This document shows positions 12,401-21,400 of a stretch of 64,000 nt of DNA, one piece after another. Position numbers and translations under genes: made by a program. Positions within the stretch are counted from its first letter, which is position 1. Every line of letters starts with the position of its first letter. The notes under the pieces are model-generated. The model did not search any database. It was not told the origin of the DNA and worked only from the letters and a program-made list of their open reading frames with translations. Source of the stretch: Liolophura sinensis (Eukaryota; Mollusca; Polyplacophora; Chitonida; Chitonidae). Location of the stretch: contig NC_088300.1 of the NCBI RefSeq assembly GCF_032854445.1, positions 76,563,966 through 76,627,965 of the forward strand, read 5' to 3'.

Positions 12401-15400
12401 CACATAGCTGCATGGCACTTACTCCTACACTGTCTGCTTTGTGAAATGGGTCCCCTGATATTAACTCTGTGATTACGTGTACACATAGCTGCATGGCACT
12501 TACTGATACACTGTCTGCTTTGTAGAATGGGTCCCTTGATCTTAACTCTGTGAGTACATGTACACATAGCTGTGTGGCACTTACTCCTACACTGTCTGCT
12601 TTGTGAAATGGGCCCCCTGATCTTAACTCTGTGATTACGTGTACACATAGAAGTATGGCACTTACTCCTACACCGTCTGCTTTGTGAAATGGGTCCCCTG
12701 ATCTTAACTCTGTGATTACATGTACACATAGCCGTATGGCACTTACTCCTACACTGTCTGCTTTGTGAAATGGGTCCCCTGATCTTAACTCTGTGATTAC
12801 ATGTACACATAGCCGTATGGCACTTATTCCTACACTGTTTGCTTTGTGAAATGGGTCCCCTGATCTTTACTCTGTGATTACGTGTACATATAACTGCATG
12901 GCAATTACTCCTTCATTGTCTGCTTTGTGAAATGGGTCCTCTGATCTTAACTCTGTGATTACATGTACACATAGAAGTATGGCACTTACTCCTACACTGT
13001 TTGCTTTGTGAAATGGGTCCCCTGATCTTAACTCTGTGATTACATGTACACATAGCCGTATGGCACTTACTCCTACACTGTCTGCTTTGTGAAATGGGTC
13101 CCCTGATCTTAACTCTGTGATTACATGTACACATAGCTATATGGCACTTACTCCTACACTGTCTTCTTTGTGAAATGGGTCCCCTAATCTTAACTCTGTG
13201 ATTACGTGTACACATAGCTGTATGGCACTTACTCTTACACTGTCTTCTTTGTGAAATGGGTCCCCTGATCTTAACTCTGTGATTACATGTACACATAGCC
13301 GTATGGCACTTACTCCTACACTGTCTGCTTTGTGAAATGGGTCCCCTGATCTTAACTCTGTGATTACATGTACACATAGCTGTATGGCACTTACTCCTAC
13401 ACTGTCGTCTTTGTGAAATGGGTCCCCTGATCTTAACTCTGTGATTACATGTACACATAGCTGCATGGCACTTACTCCTACACTGTCTGCTTTGTGAAAT
13501 GGGTCCCCTGATCTTAACTCTGTGATTACATGTACACATAGCTATATGGCACTTACTCCTACACTGTCTGCTTTGTGAAATGGGTCCCCTGATCTTAACT
13601 CTGTGATTACGTGTACACATAGCTGTGTGGCACTTACTCCTACACTGTCTTCTTTGTGAAATGGGTCCCCTGATCTTAACTCTGTGATTACGTGTACACA
13701 TAGCTGCATGGCACTTACTCCTACAGTGTCTGCTTTGTGAAATGGGTCCCCTGATCTTAACTCTGTGATTACATGTACACATAGCTATATGGCACTTACT
13801 GATACACTGTCTGCTTTGTGAAATGGGTCCCCTGATCTTAACTCTGTGATTACGTGTACACATAGCTGCATGGCACTTATTCCTACACTGTCTGCTTTGT
13901 GAAATGGGTCCCCTGATCTTAACTCTGTGATTACATGTACACATAGCTGTATGGCACTTACTCCTACACTGTCTTCTTTGTGAAATCGGTCCCCTGATCT
14001 TAACTCTGTGATTACATGTACACATAGCCGTATGGCACTTACTCCTACACTGTCTGCTTTGTGAAATGGGTCCCCTGATCTTAACTCTGTGATTACATGT
14101 ACACATAGCTATATGGCACTTACTGATACACTGTCTGCTTTGTGAAATGGGTCCCCTGATCTTAACTCTGTGATTATGTGTACACATAGCTGCATGGCAC
14201 TTATTCCTACACTGTCTGCTTTGTGAAATGGGTCCCCTGATCTTAACTCTGTGATTACATGTACACATAGCTGTATGGCACTTACTCCTACAGTGTCTGC
14301 TTTGTGAAATGGGTCCCCTGATCTTAACTCTGTGATTATGTGTACACATAGCTATATGGCACTTACTGATACACTGTCTGCTTTGTGAAATGGGTCCCCT
14401 GATCTTAACTCTGTGATTACATGTACACATAGCTGTATGACACTTATTCCTACACTGTCTGCTTTGTGAAATGGGTCCCCTGATCTTAACTCTGTGATTA
14501 TATGTACACATAGCTGTGTGGCACTTACTCCTACACTGTCTGCTTTGTGAAATGGGCCCCCTGATCTTAACTCTGTGATTACGTGTACACATAGCTGCAT
14601 GGCACTTACTCCTACACTGTCTGCTTTGTGAAATGGGTCTGCTGATATTAACTCTGTGATTACATGCACAGTCTGTATAAGGAGAGTTGCCTTTGTTAAC
14701 TGGTGCTACTAATGGTGTTGTTCAGGTGGCCAACAGGTAGTGTGGATGAGCAGGCCCGAGGGTATAGCCGGCTGTCCCCCAGGCCTGGAATACCTCACTC
14801 AGGTGGATCAGCTTTTGGTACAGCAGCAGGTCGAGCTGTTCGAATGTAAGTTAATAGATTTTTACCAATGTCTTTTCCTACATGTACTATTAGAATGTTT
14901 TTTAATGTCAGATTATTGGAAGGGGCAGCTTGTTTTTCTGCTTTATCATACCAGATTATGGGAAGAGGCAATTTGTTTTTCTGCTTTATAATGTCAGATT
15001 ATTGGAAGGGGCAGCTTGTTTTTCTGCTTTATCATACCAGATTATTGGAAGAGGCAATTTGTTTTTCTGCTTTATAATATCAGATTATTGGAAGAGGCAA
15101 TTTGTTTTTCTGCTTTATAATATCAGATTATTGGAAGAGGTAATATTTTTTGCTGCTTTATAATATCAGATTATTGGACGAGGTAATATTTTTTGCCGCT
15201 TTATAATATCAGATTATTGGAAGAGGTAATATTTTTTGCTGCTTTATAATATCAGATTATTGGACGAGGTAATATTTTTTGCCGCTTTATAATATCAGAT
15301 TATTGGACGAGGCAGTTTGTTTTTCTGCTTTATAATATCAGATTATTGGAAGAGGCAGTATGTGTTTCTGCTTTATAATCAGATTATTGGAAGAGGCAGT

Positions 15401-18400
15401 GTGTTTTTCTGCTTTATGATCAGATTATTTGAAGAGGCAATTTGTTTTTCTGATTTATAATATCAGATTATTGGAAGTGGCAGTTTGTTTTTCTGCTTTA
15501 TAATCAGATTATTGGAAGAGGCAATTTGTTTTTCTGCTTGATAGTATTAGATTATTGGAAGAGGCAGCTTGTTTTTCTGCTTTATCATACCAGATTAATG
15601 GAAGAGGCAATTTGTTTTTCTGCTTTATAATATCAGCGTATTGGAAGAGGCAATTTGTTTTTCTGCTTGATAGTATTAGATTATTGGAAGAGGCAGCTTG
15701 TTTTTCTGCTTTATCACACCAGATTATTGGAAGAGGCAGCTTGTTTTTCTGCTTTATCGCACTAGATTAATGGAAGAGGCAATTTGTTTTTCTGCTTTAT
15801 AGTATCAGATTATTGGAAGAGGCAGGTTGTTTTTCTGCTTGATAGTATTAGATTATTGGAAGAGGCAGTTTGTTTTTCTGCTTTAAAATATCAGATTATT
15901 GGAAGAGGCAGTTTGTTTTTCTGCTTTATAATATCAGATTATTGGAAGAGGCAGTTTGTTTTTTTGATTTATAAGATCAGATTATTGAAACAGGCAGTTT
16001 GTTTTTCTGCTTTATAATATCAGATCATTGAAACAGGCAGTTTGTTTTGCCGCTTTATAATATCAGATTATTGGACGAGGCGGTATGTGTTTCTGCTTTA
16101 TAATATCAGATTTTTGGAAGAGGCAATTTGTTTTTCTGCTTTACAATATCAGATTATTTGAAGAGGCAATTTGTTTTTCTGCTTTAAAATATCAGATTTT
16201 TGGAAGAGGCAGTGTTTTTTGCCGCTTTATAATATCAGATTATTGGAAGAGGGAGTTTGTTTTTCTGCTTTATAATATCAGATTATTGGAAGAGGCAGTA
16301 TGTGTTTCTGCTTTGTAATATCAGATTATTGGAAGAGGCAGTTTGTTTTTCTGCTTTATAATATCAGAGTATTGGAAGAGGCAATTTGTTTTTCTGCTTG
16401 ATAGTATTAGATTATTGGAAGAGGCAGCTTGTTTTTCTGCTTTATCATACCAGATTAATGGAAGAGGCAATTTGTTTTGCGGCTTTATAATATCAGATTA
16501 TTGGAAGAGGCAATTTGTTTTTTTGATTTATAAGATCAGATTATTGAAACAGGCAGTGTGTTTTTCTGCTTTATAATATCAGATTATTGGAAGAGGTAAT
16601 ATTTTTTGCTGCTTTATAATATCAGATTATTGGACGAGGTAATATTTTTTGCCGCTTTATAATATCAGATTATTGGACGAGGCAGTTTGTTTTTCTGCTT
16701 TATAATATCAGATTATTGGAAGAGGCAGTATGTGTTTCTGCTTTATAATCAGATTATTGGAAGAGGCAGTGTGTTTTTCTGCTTTATGATCAGATTATTT
16801 GAAGAGGCAATTTGTTTTTCTGCTTTATAATATCAGATTATTTGAAGAGGCACTTTGTTTTTCTGCTTTAAAATATCAGATTTTTGGAAGAGAGGCAGTG
16901 TTTTTGCCGCTTTATAATAACAGATTATTGGAAGAGGGAGTTTGTTTTTCTGCTTTTTAATATCAGATTATTGGAACAGGGAGTTTGTTTTTTCGCTTTA
17001 TAATATCAGATCATTGAAACAGGCAGTTTTTTTTTGCTTTATAATATCAGATCATTGAAACAGGCAGTGTGTTTTTATGCTTCATAATATCAGATTATTT
17101 AATAATTTCCAGATGAAAACATGGGTGTAATAGGATCTTGGCATCACAACTGAATGTGTTCACTCAATATGTAACAAAGAACAACCCTGCAATGATTAGA
17201 GAGTTACTGAAGAGAGCAAGTCACAAAATTAAGTGTATACATGTACACAAGTAATGATGTTCATGTAAATGTATTTAGATGAGAACTTTCCGTGTTTTCT
17301 TTTTTTTTGTCTTGGAATCATTATAATAGTAATTTTGATGTAATGTTTAATGCTGAATCTTTATATTTTTGAATTTAAGTATATTGTACAAAATGTGAAC
17401 TCCGTGATGATGGAGACATGAAACCTTTTTTAGTATGTGATGAAGAAGAATTTATCAGCTTTATTTCAGGCTGTGGTAAGTATTTATCCAGTCTTATATT
17501 CCAGTGATTAAAATTTAGTTAGTTTTAAATGTTACAGGTATTAGTTGATAATTGCAGTATAGTTAACTATACATTACATGTATATGATTGGTCTCTTTTC
17601 ACAGTATTCACAAATTGGGAGACCAAAAACAAGTACAGAGTGAGCAACTCCCTGGGTCAGCAGGTGTACTTTGCTGCTGAAGGTGAGTCAGTAGGTGTAT
17701 TTTGCCGACGAGGCTCAGAGTTAGCACATTGTAAGTGCATGTACTTCACAGCTGAGGGAGTCAATAGGCTTACTTGATAGCTGAGGCCAGGTGAGTCAGT
17801 AGGTATACTTTCCAGCTGAAGATGACCCAGTGGATGTAATTTTGTACAAATGAGGGTGTCAGTATGTGTTCTTGGCAACTGATAATGGCCGGGGTGTACA
17901 GTGTAGGTGTACTGTGCAGCCGAGGATGAGTAAGTAAACGTACAGTACAGCCAGATCCTAACCATCATTCCTACAGCCATTGTGGCTGAAGGATATGCTG
18001 ACGGTTGGCTCATGGTCAGTGTATGATACGCCGACCATGCGCCTTCATACGCATACCTTGACGCGATCCTCCGGCTATTTTACGCGGACCCTCGGCTGAA
18101 CATTGGCAAACTGTTGGCCCATGATCATCACATGTTTTAACGCTAAATACAGACCCATTTCTTGTAGACCGTCCTGTCTGTTATGGACACCGTGACGGCT
18201 GGGAGCATATTTACTTTCACTCGAATTTTGCACAAACTTTGAGTTTTAATACATATAGCTTACTGTTTGGGATCCCTACTGTTTTGATCTCCCACCCGCT
18301 ACACAGTTTCCTTCATTACTGGGGATTCAGAATTGGAAATGGACCATTCTTTGGCGTATCAGTAAATTTATCACAGTTTCATGTTGGATACAAAATATGC

Positions 18401-21400
18401 GCAGGAATATTTGGCTTTATTTTGTGATGTGTCTCAGCCTGCGTGCTTATATACACTTAAAAGACCTCTATTGAAAGTGTATATGTAATGAATGGTATTG
18501 GCACATCACACAAGGCGTAGAATTTATAAAATTCAAACCGCTGACATGTATAAAGGTCAGCATGTTAATATGTTTTTCCCTTTAATCTTGAGCCCCTAAA
18601 TTGTATCCTCAATTTCACAATTGTGGATCCTATCGTTTATTAATTTTTAGAAGCACAAAAACATGTTTATTATAAGACGAGTGCAATCATATTTAGCCTT
18701 TATATCCATGTGAAGACATACTATGTAGGCCCCATGCCTATATATGCATCCTAAATCTTGCATAAAATAAAGCTATAAAATGTATTACATATGTTGAGAA
18801 CATTCCTCTTCCGGTCCATGTATAAATTATGAAAATACGCCAAAGAAAGTAAAAATCAAAACCAAAGATTTTTGGTATCGGTAAAAAGAAATCTGTGAGC
18901 GCAGTTTCAGTGTACATCTGATGTTACATGAAACTCCAGCAAGTGAATGAATGTCCCAAAATGATATTCTGACCATGGCGCCACCATGGACAGATTATTG
19001 ACAGGCCGTGAGCTGACCCTACGTTGGTGGTCAGGGTCCGGCCAGGATTGGGGTATAGTGGGTGTATGATACATGGGCCATCCATCCACAATGGGCTTAG
19101 GATCGATGGTTAGGATCCGGCTGTACTGTACTTTACAGTGGATGAGGGTGGGAGCAGTAGGTGTACTTTGCAGGTGAGAGTGAGTCTAGCTGTAGCTATA
19201 CTTTACAGCAGATGAAGGGTTGGTGCAGTAGGTGTACTTTGCAGGTGAGAGTGAGTCTAGCTGTAGTACTTTACAGCGGATGAAGGTGGGGTCAGTAGGT
19301 GTACTTTGCAGGTGAGAGTGAGTCTAGCTGTAGTTGTACTTTACAGCGGATGAAGGTGGGGTCAGTAGGTGTGCTTTGCAGGTGAGTGTGAGTCTAGCTG
19401 TAGCTATACTTTACAGTGGAGGGAGGGAGCAGTTGGCCTACTTTGGAGCTGAGGATGGGGGCCGTATGTGTAATTCACATTTGCACGAGGAAGAGTAAGT
19501 ACAGGTGTATATGTACCTTGCCTTTGAGGCTTACAAATGTACATGAGAGATAGATTCGAATAATCCCTCAGAGCATGTCTTGTATTTGCTGACTGACTTT
19601 GCTGACTGACTCTCTGCCAGTGTATACATGTACTGTATAGTGGATGTGTACATGATGTCAGTATTTCCTGGCAATGTTATCATGGCTTCAATTCTCAGAG
19701 TTTCACTCATTTTCATGTACACAAAACTGATTCAAGTGGCAGTAAGTAAAATATGCTGTGTTTTGACAAATGATTTAACTTAAGGTTTGATCTGTACAAA
19801 TTTCACTCTCAGTAGCATGTAAAGGCAATTATTAAAATGACACATCTAATGGCCTCTTATAAGAAATTAGTAAAACTTGACAAAAATATTGTAAAGTGGC
19901 CATATAAGGTGGGTGAACGAATTGGAATAAAGCAAAATTTGTGACTTGAAAAGTGCTGATCTTTATGTCAAATACAGAATCTGTCTCAAATTCTGTCTCT
20001 GGTAAATGTTAGTTGTTTATATTGACAGAGTCTGACACATGTATGAGACAGTGTTGTGGGCCACACCGAGGGTTTGTCATGCATATTACAGATAACCTGG
20101 GGCAGGTGAGACAGCGTTTTCGCATTGAAAACTTTATAGTTGTTGAACTGCTTCATTATGCACATGCAGACTTGCATGGCACTGCGGTGAATCTAACTGC
20201 CATGTTAACCATGTATATAACAAAACTGCTACATATTACTCTCCACACTTACTACATGTGCATGTATATTTCATCAAATAATCATGTATTTTGCAGCCTC
20301 TATTTGTGTGGATTTATTGTGCTCAGTTTAGAGCCCCAGTTCCCCATATACCATGTACATGTTTAATTAACCACAGGTATATTATTGTTGTTATTGAGTT
20401 ATGTCCCTTTATCTCTCAGTACATCAAGCCTGTATAACTGTATGACGGACTTCTCTTTTTACATACTTGTGATATTATTAATACAATTGCTGGCTTATGT
20501 CAACTCAGCAACCATAACTTTTAAGTTGCATGTTAATCAGTTTTCATAAAATTTCTGCCTAATAAGCATCAGGTGTTTTTTCTGACATTTACTTAGGTAC
20601 TGCTGCAATATTTATACTACATGTAGTTTAACTAATTATGATGATGGGCATGCAATTTTGTCGAATGCATGGAATTGGTTTATATTATGGTTGGGTGTGA
20701 CTATTTTTCCATCAGTTATATATTAATTCACATGGCTCTTAATTGTTATTACTACTGACACAATACCCTAACCACCTTCAGTAATTATGAACAGGTATTT
20801 AATTTAATGATTTTCAAGAAGCAGAGCTAGCAATGACATGTCTGTGGAAATACAGTATCAGATCACAGCCAGGTGTATACTTTTATCTTTCAGTTCTGAT
20901 CTTGATTTGCTCTTTTGACACCATACTGACAAAGACACAAAGATGGCTGATGACCCTTGTAAGGACATTGCATTGCACGGTACATGCTATATGTTACTGT
21001 ATATTTTGTCCACGCTGTTAAGCTGTGTGTGTTGGTTGTGCTGCAGGAGGTGATCCGAGTGACCCGAGAGTTCAAGTGTTGTACAGGCTGTGGCTGCTGT
21101 GCTCATATTGATGGCTGTGCCTATACCGTCACGGTAGAAGCTCCACCGGGTCAAGTTGTCGGATATGTTAAGCAACAGTAAGTTCAAAACTTTCCCTGTG
21201 TGACAGCTATAAAGACATACTATAAACAACAACAAGTCCCAAACTTTTCCTGTCACAGCTATAAGGATGTGCTATAAACAACAGCAAATCCAAAACTTTC
21301 CTTCCTCCACAGCTAAGGTTGTGTTAAAGAGCAGTAAGTCCAAAAATTGCCTTCTGTCACAGTTAAGGTTGTGTCAAACAGCAATTAGTCTAAAACTTGT

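Noticed and set aside
12913-14592. 559-codon antisense Cys-rich 'protein' as a gene
   Set aside because: It is generated by an 81-bp repeat with no stop in that frame. There are no splice signals, no promoter, no domain, and it lies within a scramblase intron.
11578-17105. CRISPR-like arrays
   Set aside because: Units are head-to-tail with no unique spacers, in a eukaryotic intron; these are minisatellites.
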